Assembly: GCA_964016885.1 (NCBI GenBank)
Contig: OZ024740.1
Span: 299,830,617-299,894,616 of the forward strand
Direction: 5' to 3'
Length of the DNA stretch: 64,000 nt
Origin: Eledone cirrhosa
Taxonomy: Eukaryota; Mollusca; Cephalopoda; Octopoda; Eledonidae
In this document: positions 21,822 to 32,107 of the stretch, piece by piece
How positions within the stretch are numbered: position 1 is the stretch's first letter
Layout: each line of letters begins with the position of its first letter
The notes under the pieces: model-generated
Told to the model about the DNA's origin: nothing
Databases searched by the model: none
The model's input: the letters and a program-made list of their open reading frames with translations, nothing else
Translations under genes and position numbers: made by a program

Positions 21822-21874
21822 GTTACTCTGGAGTCTCGCCTGTTGTTCCTTCACAGGGGAAACTCCTGAGTAAC
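21822..21874. other. Hairpin-forming inverted repeat
   Basis: GTTACTCTGGAGT at 21822-21834 pairs with ACTCCTGAGTAAC at 21862-21874 (one mismatch), and CCTGT/ACAGG pair inside. No T-run or other terminator-like context; function unknown. Confidence 0.5.
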
Positions 21875-21900
21875 AAGAGTGACAATTTAGCTTCAATAAA

Positions 21901-21943
21901 ATGAATATATATTTATATATATCTATATATCTATATATGCATT

Positions 21944-22002
<59 letters not shown>

Positions 22003-22060
22003 CTATGTGTGTGTGTGAGTGTGTGTCTGTGTGCATGTGTGTGTGCATGTGTGTGTGCCT
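21901..22060. repeat. (TA)n(TG)n microsatellite
   Basis: ATATATTTATATAT blocks followed by TGTG with interruptions. Confidence 0.93.
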
Positions 22061-22795
22061 TTATTATTGTCATGGACTTAATGGATCTTCTTTGTGTCAT
22101 TAAGCCCATCAGTTTTAGATTAGCACCGCTTCTTAATGGTTTGCGAATCCCATTTCTAACAGCTATACATTGAATACAAGATTTAGTGTTTGTTTTCCAT
22201 CTACTTTGGTTGTGAATGGGTCTGTGTTCTTCGTTTCAAGTATAAATTATAATGGTAACTGTTCTAATTTCTAGTAGAAATAATGTTTTCGGAATTATTG
22301 CAGCATAAATGTCATGTTTGACGATAAAAAATATTTTAGGTCTATAAAAGTTTTTTTAATGCCGTTACTGTTGCGTGGCAGAATTTTCATAATTTTCCGT
22401 GTCATGTTTACACTTTTGATTTTTGTGTCTGAAGCGTTTAATTTAGCATATATTATATGGCGATTTCTGATGTTGCGATGAGAAATAGCAACTACATTTC
22501 CTTCCTTTTTATATAGGTTGTGGATATTGGCAACATTATAGATATTGCCATTGTAATGCCGGGCATGTTTCAGAATTATAGGTATATTTGTATTATTCGT
22601 CATATGGCAGGTAATTTAGGTATTATTGGTATATATTAACGTTTGGCACTCTGGGTCAAAATGCGTAGATGAATATAAATAAATAAATATATATTTATGG
22701 AATGTAACGTCCAGTTACTGTAGATTCACCAGAGTGAGCACTCGGTATGTAGTTTCCAGTATGTAAAGAAGCGTAGTACTAAGAAGAGTATAATA
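22061..22795. other. No recognisable feature
   Basis: AT-rich. The 102-codon minus frame at 22295-22603 is Asn/Ile/Lys-rich without a recognised domain. Confidence 0.5.
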
Positions 22796-22796
22796 C

Positions 22797-22837
22797 TAAT
22801 AATAAAAAGGACGATTTGTTAGGTCTTCATTACGTTT
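22797..22837 (-). repeat. 40-bp repeat, inverted relative to 24284-24322
   Basis: Reverse complement of the segment AACGTAATGAAGACCTAAC...CGTCCTTTTTATTATT near 24284. Essentially exact across about 40 bases. It may be the end of an interspersed element. Confidence 0.8.
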
Positions 22838-23460
22838 ATTGACAGATGGTTTAGTATGTTCTCCAGCGACATGCCGACGTATGTGTATGTATGTGTGTCT
22901 ACTCGTGTGAGTACGTATATATGTATGTATATGTGTATACATCTGTATATATATATATATATATATATATAAATGAAAGGTATAGAAAACATTGTAGCGA
23001 AAAGCCAACAGTATTCCATAGTATATAAGTGAATATAGCGTCACAATGGGAAAAATAGTTAACGTAAGATGTGGGAAAAATAATTTAAACTCATCTCAAA
23101 GAGAATCAGGATATAGATTCATCCACAGAATTTAGTGAAATCCAGGGAAAAATCAATAGAGCCTTAACTCATGATAAAATAAAGTTTAAAATATTCATCC
23201 TTCAATTTGGAAAAACTTCAAATGCTCTGTATAGTCTTAAAGACTATTTCACGAAAACTTTCAGTGCAGATGGTCACGGTTGGAATTCGATCCTCAGCAA
23301 TAACCAAGATTCTCACAGATTAATATGCCAAAAAGGGAATTTAAAACATGCTAGTTCACCATCATGCGTGATTATGAAAAATAAAACGCACATGAGGAAA
23401 GACAGGGCTGGTGACGTCAGAATGAGACGAATGTTTGTTTACTAGAAACAACAGTCAAAA

Positions 23461-23508
<48 letters not shown>

Positions 23509-24280
23509 CTTAGGTGTATGTGTGTATGTACTTATGTATATGTGTATGCGTGTGTGTATGTGTATATATGTATACCTAGATAAGCCCATATAGTTAGTGG
23601 AGCAACTCGTTCACGCATTTATTCATTTATTTATTGATAATTATGTCCTTACTCACCAGTTTTTTCTACTCACATAAATTCTAGATACACCAAACCCCCT
23701 TAATATATATTTTTTATATACTACCCACACAACCGAAGACACAATAACTCCATTCCCCCTTCTTTTTTATCCTCTCCTTCTTTCTCATTGTATTCTTATT
23801 TTTTAATTTACGTTTATTGTTTTTACTCTGTACCAACCATCTGACCAACACAAATCCCACCTCCACCTCTTCCGAATACTTATCATTTCCTTTCCTGTCA
23901 CATATCGCTCCTAATCATCTCTTCAATCTCACCCAGCACCCTCACTTCACTATATAAACGCCACAATGCATATGAAACAGCCAAAACACCACACCTTCAC
24001 AACTCCCACAAAGCGATGCTTCTCCCACCATTTCTCTTTCATCATTTTTTTATTACAAATTCAACCTGTCACCTGTCATACGTACCCAAACATTCCTTCT
24101 AGCAAAAGTACCAATCAAAACGAACTAAAACTGACCACCATAAATGGATGTGAATCGTTACTTACTACTTTAAATTTCTCAGAGGTTTATACTGTCCTTA
24201 TCATAACAGAAGTCCGACCAGCTTTTGATTCCAGTGTCGGGCCAGATCGATACAGATCAAATCTTGAGCAGATCAATAGC
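22838..24280. other. Mostly anonymous sequence
   Basis: Includes TA microsatellites near 22945-22971 and 23464-23506. The 107-codon plus frame at 23966-24289 starts like a secreted or hydrophobic peptide but matches nothing I know and runs into a repeat, so I do not call it a gene. Confidence 0.45.
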
Positions 24281-24283
24281 GAA

Positions 24284-24322
24284 ACGTAATGAAGACCTAA
24301 CAAATCGTCCTTTTTATTATTG
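24284..24322 (+). repeat. 40-bp repeat, plus-strand copy
   Basis: Matches 22797-22837 on the opposite strand. It is directly followed by a SINE 3' remnant. Confidence 0.8.
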
Positions 24323-24352
24323 TTGTGCCAAAAGTAGAAACAATTATTATTA
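24323..24352 (+). mobile_element. SINE 3'-end remnant
   Basis: Only GTTGTGCCAAAAGTAGAAAC plus a CAATTATTATTATTATTA tail remains, identical to the 3' end of the common SINE. The tail grades into (TA)n. Confidence 0.8.
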
Positions 24353-24394
24353 TTATTAGTATATATATATATATGCATATCGGATCTAGAAGTC

Positions 24395-24434
24395 GAAACG
24401 GCCGGAGCTCAGCCGTCGGGATCGTGTGACTCTT
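24395..24434 (+). ncRNA. Partial hammerhead-ribozyme-like motif
   Basis: The bases CGAAAC are followed by a stem CGGC (24399-24402) / GCCG (24412-24415) with a 9-base loop, then TC (24416-24417). That is the GAAA-stem III-UH half of a hammerhead ribozyme. The matching CTGATGA half is absent: upstream is GGATCTAGAAGTC. Shares GAAACGGCC with the motif at 54417-54425. Probably a decayed copy. Confidence 0.4.
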
Positions 24435-24476
24435 TTCATATATATATATACATATATATATACACACATATATATA

Positions 24477-24630
24477 TATAAAGAAAAAATGATGTAATCG
24501 AAAATGCAACTGGAGTCTTATTTTTAAAAAATATATATATTTATTTGGTTCCTTTACAGGTTTCGCAGTTCATCTGCTTTTCAAAAGTAGAGTTGAAATG
24601 GAGGGTCTGTGGTTTTTCTCACATCAGATG
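24477..24630 (-). repeat. Interspersed repeat R3, minus copy
   Basis: About 150 bases are the reverse complement of 32324-32471. The minus strand reads ATGTGAGAAAAACCACAGAC, CAACTCTACTTTTGAAAAGC, GATGAACTGCGAAACC, GTAAAGGAACCAAATAAATA and TTGCATTTTCGATTACATCA. It may be a retroelement 3' region. Confidence 0.8.
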
Positions 24631-26368
24631 TATATTTATATTATTATTATACTTGGGGAGGGTCATAATTGTTTTAATAATATTGCCAGAAATAATAACA
24701 GAACACTGTTTGGTTGGTTTTCGCTTCTGTATCTTTTATCTTGTTTGCATAATTGCAAATGAATCAAATATTATTGTTAATACTCGAAAAACTCAGAATA
24801 CCTTTATATATATATATAACATTTGTGACTTAGTAGTTTTGGTGTTCGTCAAACAATCACAAGTTCTTGACTTCCATTCCTGGATCGAGTGGGACGTTGA
24901 GTTATGCACTATTTTTCTCATTGTTTCTGACTATTCTATAGACAGAAATTGTACCTGTAATCCAAAGGGCCAACCTTGTCACATAATGTATCAACCTTGT
25001 CACATAATCGCGCTGTATATCACAAAGAACTAACTTAAGGGAGTACATGTCTATGGAATTCTCAATCACTCCACAATTATTTCTCCGTTGATTCAACTGG
25101 AGTACTCTACCTCGGAAAGGAGGGAGATCGAACAACGTATATTATAGAACGAAGAAATTAAATTATTTATGCCGGATATATAATCTGAAAAGGAATATAA
25201 AACACTTGCTCAAAATCCATTAATGTAATTATTATTTTATATATTATAATCGAATATGTCTTACACGTATTTAATAATTATTATTCCAATTCGAAAATAT
25301 AGAATATTTTTCATTATAGGAATAAATGCAGTTAAAATGACACATCGTCATAGAAACAACAATCACAGGATACCTGATAAACATCACACATATTTGGCGG
25401 CAAAGAACCTGCTTAAATTTATTCAAACGATTCCTCATATTTACTTGTTTTGGACTTTTATTGAGCTCAATATATCGGAATAACTCTTTACTTCCATTTA
25501 ATTCGACAGTGGTGATATCTCTCGCTCTATGTATCTACCCAACACAAACACAAATAAACATATATATGTATGCAAAAATAAACAAAAAGAAAAAAGCAAA
25601 CGACACAATACATTGACGAAATATATCAGTTTAACGCTTGAAATAACAGGAAAAATGCCTTAACCTTTCGAACACTAGTCCTTTACGAGAAGATAAGATT
25701 AGAAATATATTATAAAATAGAAAGATAAAGTGTGAGAAGAGGTAGGGACGTGAAACAAATGGGAAAAAACAATCGTGCGTATTTAGTGAGCCATTTTGGA
25801 GATTATATATATGAGGTCATATCAGGTTTCTGCTTGCTACTGGTATCATGTAACAGTACAAACATTTTCATGGTCGAGTAGTGGGTGACTAGATAGGATC
25901 CACCAACAAACTCATGTCTGGAGAGGTGGGTAAGTCTAAGCCTAGAAGCACAAAAATAAGAGCTGTAAAAAGGACGGATGAACTCCGCGGAGTCAACGCC
26001 CATCCACAGTAAATATGGATTAAATAGCCTCACCAACCCACTATTGTCCCAGTTTGGTGAGTATGGCTACATATCTGTCATGGCCGAAAACAAACAAAGT
26101 GGTGGAGATCAACCAGGTAAGAGTTTCTCTAACAGGAGGGAGAAGGCCCTGGATTGAAATGGATTGGATATTAGATTATATTACATGCATATATGTATGT
26201 TTGATATACGAGGTAGTAGAGAGGATGTTTGTCTTCAGAAATGATTAAGGTCTGCATGAAATCAGGTAAAGGGGAAAACAGGTGAGAACGTCTGAAAGAA
26301 AGAGAGATAACAAATGCGTGAGAGAGTAGGGTAGAAAGGAGAGAGAGAGTGAGTGGGAGTGATAAAGA

Positions 26369-26369
<1 letters not shown>
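24631..26369. other. Mostly anonymous sequence
   Basis: Contains two copies of CAACCTTGTCACATAAT (24971-24987 and 24992-25008) and the 26104-26178 repeat. The 162-codon frame at 24545-25033 starts inside repeat R3 and lacks any recognised domain. Confidence 0.45.
26104..26178 (+). repeat. Diverged repeat shared with 20851-20925
   Basis: Both copies share CAACCAGG, CTC.AACAGGAG.GAGAAGG, CTGGATT and TTGGATA in the same order and spacing. Class unknown. Confidence 0.6.

Positions 26370-26450
<81 letters not shown>
26370..26450 (+). repeat. (GT)n(GA)n microsatellite
   Basis: A GT block followed without a break by a GA block. Confidence 0.97.
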
Positions 26451-26664
26451 GAAAGGGAAGAAAGGGGGAGCGAGATAAAGGACCTTTGACAAAAAAAGAT
26501 AGATATATAAAGAAAAAAACAAGGACACCGACAAAATACTAGGCTCATATACAACAACTGACTGGGATGACAGAAAACTGAGCAGATAATACAGAGTGCT
26601 GGGAACACAGACTAAGGAAACGACAATCTTAACATATGTATGGTGGTTATGGTAATACATACTA

Positions 26665-26703
26665 CATCTCCCTCTCCCTCTCTTTACCCCCTCTCTCTCT
26701 CTT

Positions 26704-26734
<31 letters not shown>

Positions 26735-26930
26735 GTCTGTCTGTCTGTCTATCTGTCTATCTATCCATCTAGCTGTCTGTTTGTCTATCAATCTCTCCTC
26801 TCTCTATCTATCTATCTATGGATGGATGGATGGATGTATCTATCTATCTGTCTATCTGTCTATCTATCTGTCTATCTATCTGTCTATCTATCTGTCTATC
26901 TATTTGTCTATCTATTTGTCTACGTACCTG
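26665..26930 (+). repeat. (CT)n and (CTAT/CTGT)n microsatellite
   Basis: CTCTCT then tetranucleotides CTAT and CTGT with a GATG insert (26816-26836). The SIYLSVY-type frames are artefacts. Confidence 0.95.
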
Positions 26931-27492
26931 TAGACCGTACATAGCACATGATGAAAGAATCATGACGTCAAGTAATGAGACAAATGATGAAATAAAAAAA
27001 TAAAGACAGTAAGAACAATAACACATTGCATGGTAAATACTGATTTATACAGAGTAAAGTAAGAATCCTTAGATAAAATCAAAAATTATAACTAACGACA
27101 GCTGATGTGAAAGTGTCAAACGCCAGCCATGTACATACATACACACTCAAGTATTTCTGTATATACATACAATTATACATACATAGGTATATACCAACCT
27201 ATATATATATATATGATGGACTCTCACGTCGATATCCTACGTACGAGTGTCCAACAAAAGTTAGATGTGAGAATGTGAACTGATGTTGAACTATCCACAC
27301 ACAGTTTTGTTTTAAGTAGTGAAGGTTTGTGTAGGACCAACCTCACTTTTTTGGAACTGGCGACACATATCTTCGGTGCAAATGTTTGCCATGGAAAATA
27401 CATCGACAGCCATCAGCTTTGAATGCCTCGGAATTTAAACTCTCTGTATGGAAAAAAAATACCATTTGGATGGCCGTTGACTCTGCTGAGTT

Positions 27493-27495
<3 letters not shown>
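26931..27495. other. No recognisable feature
   Basis: Anonymous sequence between microsatellites. Confidence 0.5.
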
Positions 27496-27527
<32 letters not shown>

Positions 27528-27528
<1 letters not shown>

Positions 27529-27652
27529 CTCGCGTATAATCCTGTAATTATAACACCCTCTTCTGTGTCTTTCCCCTCTATATATTGTATTTTAAAGTAC
27601 CCAGTGAAACTCTTTCCTTTGAGCTCATTTAATTACAGGATTATACGCGAGT
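27528..27652. mobile_element. Short element bounded by perfect 23-bp inverted repeats
   Basis: ACTCGCGTATAATCC... at 27528-27550 is the exact reverse complement of 27630-27652. The 79-base interior (TAACACCCTCTTCTGTGTC onward) is non-coding. The left end abuts a (TA)n at 27497-27527. The size and perfect arms suggest a MITE or a recent inverted duplication. Confidence 0.6.
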
Positions 27653-28060
27653 CCTTTACTCCGTTATTTTACTTTGCTCCTTGCGCTCTCTCTGCTGTTG
27701 AGCACCATAAATTGAATAGTATAGGCTGCCATCTCTAGCAGCTTGTTCTGTTCATGCCACCGGTTACTGCCTCGCGCACGCATTTCCCTTATATCTACAC
27801 GTGCAAAAGGTAGTTTACTTTAGTTCTCTCTAGTAGTGCGGACAATATCGGCCTTCCACATGCTGATGACCCCGAGGGCCGAATTGGAACCCACTTAAAT
27901 GGTGAAACATTCTCCTTGTGAGTGACTTATTTGGGTTCTCATTTTAATTTATACTTTTAATTTTGATGTTTTTCCTATGCCTCTATTAGCTTATATTCTC
28001 TTCACGCTGGTGGTTTGAAATTCCTGTAAAGAAAAACACACTCGTATTTATCTTTCCCCT
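27653..28060. other. Unassigned, possibly retroelement 3' region
   Basis: Contains CTGATGACCCCGAGGGCCGAA at 27869-27889, reminiscent of hammerhead core segments in Penelope-like elements, but without a cleavage site. No coding frame. Confidence 0.35.
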
Positions 28061-28110
28061 GTAATGTACTGGGTATTTGTTGGCCTTGTGCCAAAAGTAG
28101 AAACAATTAT
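28061..28110 (+). mobile_element. SINE 3'-end remnant
   Basis: TAATGTACTGGGTATTTG, TGGCCTTGTGCCAAAAGTAG and AAACAATTAT match the common SINE 3' end. It runs straight into an (AC)n array. Confidence 0.85.

Positions 28111-28112
<2 letters not shown>

Positions 28113-28187
<75 letters not shown>
28113..28187. repeat. (AC)n microsatellite
   Basis: About 75 bases of AC following a SINE tail. Confidence 0.97.
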
Positions 28188-28190
<3 letters not shown>

Positions 28191-28674
28191 ATATAACCAC
28201 ACATACACACACACACATATATATACACTTCAAGCCCTATCATTGGTAAACTATATATATACATATACACTCATACATGTGTACATATACACCATATACA
28301 GCATCTAGTTGACTTTCCCGACTTTCACCAACTGGTGTTTCTAAAGTAAGAAAACTTTGATGATTTGGCACAAAAGTGACATCAATTACATTTTGAAAAA
28401 CATATTCTTTAAAAGATAAAATTATGTTTATGATCAGGACCTCATCTTTAAAAGGTTCCAGGAGTTCTGTTTGAAGTAGGGTCCCGGCTCAATGAAGGAG
28501 TCCTGTTCGGAGAGGGATTACCCTTTTTGATAAGTTGGGCCCAGAGTATTCACTCATGCTGCTCACCAATAAATCTGGCCCTACTTATGTGTCCATGCAT
28601 ATTCCACAACAGTGCCACTATGACTCCACCAGGAGATACACATCCAAACATACATAAGTATTATTTGTGTTTGA

Positions 28675-28804
28675 GTTACGTTCTTTACGATCTGAGTCCA
28701 AATCCCGCCGAGGTTGACTTTGCCTTTCATCCTTACGGGGTCGATAAAATAAAGTACCAGTAATGCACTGGGTAATTGCTGGCCTTGTGCCTAAAGTAGA
28801 AACA
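28675..28804 (+). mobile_element. 5'-truncated SINE with 15-bp target-site duplications
   Basis: The element starts inside the tRNA-like head (GTTACGTTCTTTACGATCTG) and continues with the complete body and 3' end. ATTATTTGTGTTTGA flanks it at 28660-28674 and 28805-28819. Duplications around a truncated copy show that truncation happened at insertion, as in target-primed reverse transcription. Confidence 0.95.
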
Positions 28805-28819
28805 ATTATTTGTGTTTGA

Positions 28820-30715
28820 ATCAAATTTATATCGAATTTTATGTTTAGAAGTTGTTGGCATCGGAAAAATATGAATTTATATTTGTTACAAATTTAACTA
28901 TAATGTTTGCATCTTCCTATCAAGCATTATTCTAGCTTTATTAATTCTTAACATCATGTGCCACACGAAAACATATAAGCAAGACTGTCACATTAAAAAT
29001 TAAAGTTTCTTTTAAAAATTAATTTAAAAAAAAAAATTTAATTATTTTCCCCCACAACGGAATCGTTTAAATGTTTAACATATAACCTAAGATTATTTCT
29101 CTTTCCTTACAATACAATACATTATATTGCTTTAAAAATAAAGCGATACAATTTAGAAGATTAGCTACAAACCCTTCCGTACCTTATTCGAGAAGATATA
29201 ATACTATGATTCAAGCTCCCAACACAATCTTTAACTGTACAGTAGGAAACAAGCTTAAGCTATTTAACTGGTGAGTGTGTGTTTTTTTAGCATACACCGT
29301 CTCTCTTATTACAACTATAGTGTATAGCTAATATCATTTTCCATTCAGTCTACAGTTAATTAAATAGAAAGGTTGTTGGATGTCTGCAGATTTTTTTCTA
29401 TCGTTAACGATTCGTAGATGTTTTTCGGTTCACGATAAAGAATAAATATGACAAAAGTTATTACCATTAATGAATTTATTATTAAGCGTACTAACTAAAT
29501 AACTTTCATCCACCATCTATGATCTAGACGAAGATTGTCTTTTTGAATATATATTTTTTATTAGACTTAATTCCTTCATAGCTGCAGAAAAAATATACGT
29601 GAGATATTTTTGCAAGTACTGTTCTTATGCATGTGATGCTATATCATTACCTGTATATATTCAGATTGGTTTTACACACACTTACATAGTGCTTAGTTCC
29701 CATAATACGAAAGAATTAAATAGTATTCATACAAATCAATATCAATTCACAAAGCTATCTTACAAAAGTACAATTTCATTGCTCCAGAATTATTTTTCTC
29801 TGAATTATAGTGTAATTAGAACAATACTGCCGGCGTTGCTTCATTGTTAATATCCTTAAGAATAAACGATGATAGCTTCGCATATTTTAATGCATAATGG
29901 CTCTTTTCAATGAGCTTCACGTGGCCATATTATTCAGTAAATCACGCTAGGACAATGTGCATTAATAGTGTTAGCATTATTTGGATCAATATTCAGTCTC
30001 ATGGATTAGTCAGTCTATTTAATCTAGAATGAATATCAGTAGGTCTTGCTACTTAATTGCGGAAAATGATAATTTTCAGTAGCTCTTTAGATATTTCTAT
30101 TCTTGATATATTAAAGAAAAATTAGGAATGGTTGCGGTATCTCAGCAAATTTCATTTACTGTCAACTTTCACAATTATGAAGTGATCTTCATTTATTCTT
30201 TTGTCAAATGAAAACTAATTAAACTATATTTCAATCAGTTTATATATACATCCATACATAAACATGTACGCGCACATTCGCACTCTCAATCATACACAAA
30301 TAAAAATGTAGCGAAACAGCGGGAGAGTGAAGTGGAGAGGTAGAGTAGAAGAGAAAGGGAAATAGTAAGGGAGAGAACGAAAGGAAGAAAGAACATTCAT
30401 ATTCGTATCAATTGACTAGATATGTTCAGCAATGCATTTTCCCGGTAGAGTTCATTCAGAGAATAAGGTGTTGCTTCTCTCATGAACCTTACTGTACTAC
30501 GCTTTTAAGAAAAATTAAGGGATTGATATAAGAACATAATACATCTATTTAATCAGTATTTTCTGTCTAGCATATATATGTATATATATGTGCTAGACAG
30601 AAAAAATATATATATATATACATGTGTGTGTGTATATATTTGATACTGATTTCAGAAAATATGGTAGAGAATTTCTGTAATTAATTTAAACTAGAGCACC
30701 CATGACCCATTGCGT
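28820..30715. other. No recognisable feature
   Basis: About 1.9 kb of AT-rich anonymous DNA. An inverted pair TGTCTAGCATATATATG / TATATGTGCTAGACAGA lies near 30565-30602. Confidence 0.5.
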
Positions 30716-30716
30716 C

Positions 30717-30775
30717 ACATTCACTTAAAAATATATTTTTTGTAACCATGTTCACTTAAAAATAATTTTCAAATT
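30717..30775 (+). repeat. Two copies of the TTCACTTAAAAATA motif
   Basis: CACATTCACTTAAAAATATA and CATGTTCACTTAAAAATAAT in tandem match the recurrent motif at 12270-12620. Confidence 0.6.
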
Positions 30776-30859
30776 ATTAATATATACAGACTTATACATA
30801 ATGTATGTGTGTGTATGTGTGTGAGGGTATGTGGGTGTCTGTGACCAATATACCCACAT

Positions 30860-30860
30860 A

Positions 30861-30916
<56 letters not shown>
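30860..30916. repeat. (TA)n microsatellite
   Basis: A TA run flanked by CATATA and CACACA sequence. Confidence 0.95.
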
Positions 30917-30920
<4 letters not shown>

Positions 30921-30974
30921 TATTTATATACACACACATATACGCACAAACTTAGAAACCTATTTAGCAGGGAT

Positions 30975-31016
30975 GCACTGGGTAATTGCTGGCCTTGTGC
31001 CAAAAGTAGAGACAAT
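30975..31016 (+). mobile_element. Extremely truncated SINE (about 42 bp) with 14-bp duplications
   Basis: Only the last ~42 bases of the SINE (CACTGGGTAATTGCTGGCC, TTGTGCCAAAAGTAGAGACA) lie between copies of TATTTAGCAGGGAT at 30961-30974 and 31017-31030. Confidence 0.92.
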
Positions 31017-31355
31017 TATTTAGCAGGGATTTAGCAAGGATTATTCGCTACATACAACCTGTCCTAACACAAGTTATATGCTATATAAGATTTAATATTC
31101 AGTCACCAAATTTTAGCTAGATACAGTAATGTTGTATTCGATCCTTTGATGTCGCCTGTTATAATTTCTTTCAACAACACTACCAGCTCCCTCTGTTTCA
31201 TGTTCCCTTTCTGTCTCTTCTCGCTCTCTCTATATATATGTCTCTCTTTTAATCTACTCTCTCACAACTACTATCTCTTTCTCTCAATTATTTTCTCTCA
31301 ATTATTTTCTCTCTCTATTGATGAAGGTACCCGGAAAAAAGACATATCTTGAACA

Positions 31356-31675
31356 CGTGCTCCGATTTACGCGAAACTTATTTTATTCCAGTTGTCTTCC
31401 CATTTCAGGAGCAACTTGCTTTCAAAGTACCGTATCTCTTGGCGTCGAAGTCGCTACGTTCTTCCCTGAAATAAATCTAAAAAGACTATCATGCATCTTG
31501 GATTCCTAAGGTTGTTTATTATATTTTTTCAAATGTTTGGTTGTCAAAATCAGGGTGCGCCCTCGAGGACGAAGCGTCTTCGGCGCCGGGAAATACGGTA
31601 TATTCCCATTATGCACTATTTTGGCTGTATTATATTATAGACAACCACAAGATCACAGACTTTTAGTAGTATATA
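31356..31675 (+). repeat. Interspersed repeat R1, copy 4, interrupted by a MITE
   Basis: GATTTACGCGAAACTTATTT, CCCATTTCAGGAGCAACTTG and TTTCAAAG precede the insertion at 31428-31600. TTCCCATTATGCACTATTTT, GGCTGTATTATATTA and TTTTAGTAGTATATAA follow it. Removing the insertion gives a continuous R1. Confidence 0.85.
31430..31598. mobile_element. MITE with ~34-bp TIRs and TA duplication, nested in R1
   Basis: The left end reads CCGTATCTCTTGGCGTCGAA. The reverse complement of the right end reads CCGTATTTCCCGGCGCCGAA, then GACGCTTCGTCCTC against GTCGCTACGTTC. TA dinucleotides flank it (31428-31429 and 31599-31600). The empty site would read TTTCAAAG-TA-TTCCCATT, matching uninterrupted R1. The TA duplication is typical of Tc1/mariner-type transposases. 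The 169-base element is non-coding. Confidence 0.85.
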
Positions 31676-31735
31676 ATCGAATGTAAAATTAAATATGGTG
31701 ATGTTCAGTGTGAAGGAAAATTCATCGTTACATAG

Positions 31736-31989
31736 ATTGTCGCAGTTAAGGAATTATTGACTCGTATATTTTTTTACTATAAGCCGTAATACTTTTTATG
31801 CGTACTTTATCGGTATATATATATTGTCGTAGTTAAGGAATTATTGACTCGTATATTTTTTACTATAAGCCGTAATACCTTTTATGCGTACTTTATCGGT
31901 ATATATATATTGTCGTAGTTAAGGAATTATTGACTCGTATATTTTTTACTATAAGCCGTAATACTTTTTATGCGTACTTTATCGGTATA

Positions 31990-31996
<7 letters not shown>
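31736..31996 (+). repeat. Three tandem ~86-bp repeats
   Basis: Units start at 31736, 31823 and 31909 with ATTGTCG, then AGTTAAGGAATTATTGACTC, ACTATAAGCCGTAATAC and GCGTACTTTATCGGTATATA. Only a few bases differ. The last unit runs into a (TA)n at 31995-32074. Confidence 0.96.

Positions 31997-32074
<78 letters not shown>
31995..32074. repeat. (TA)n microsatellite
   Basis: TA run extending the TATATA end of the 86-bp repeats. Confidence 0.96.
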
Positions 32075-32079
<5 letters not shown>

Positions 32080-32107
32080 TAAAACGCCTTCGTGAGCCAT
32101 TTTTTTT

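Noticed and set aside
23966..24289. 107-codon plus-strand frame with a hydrophobic N-terminal stretch
   Set aside because: The signal-peptide-like part is not at a clear N-terminus, no homology is recognised, and the frame runs into a repeat.
24545..25033. 162-codon plus-strand frame
   Set aside because: Begins inside repeat R3 and is hydrophobic low-complexity without motif or splice context.
31736..31996. Regular repeats that could suggest a CRISPR array
   Set aside because: Units are contiguous without unique spacers, in an animal genome; it is a tandem repeat.
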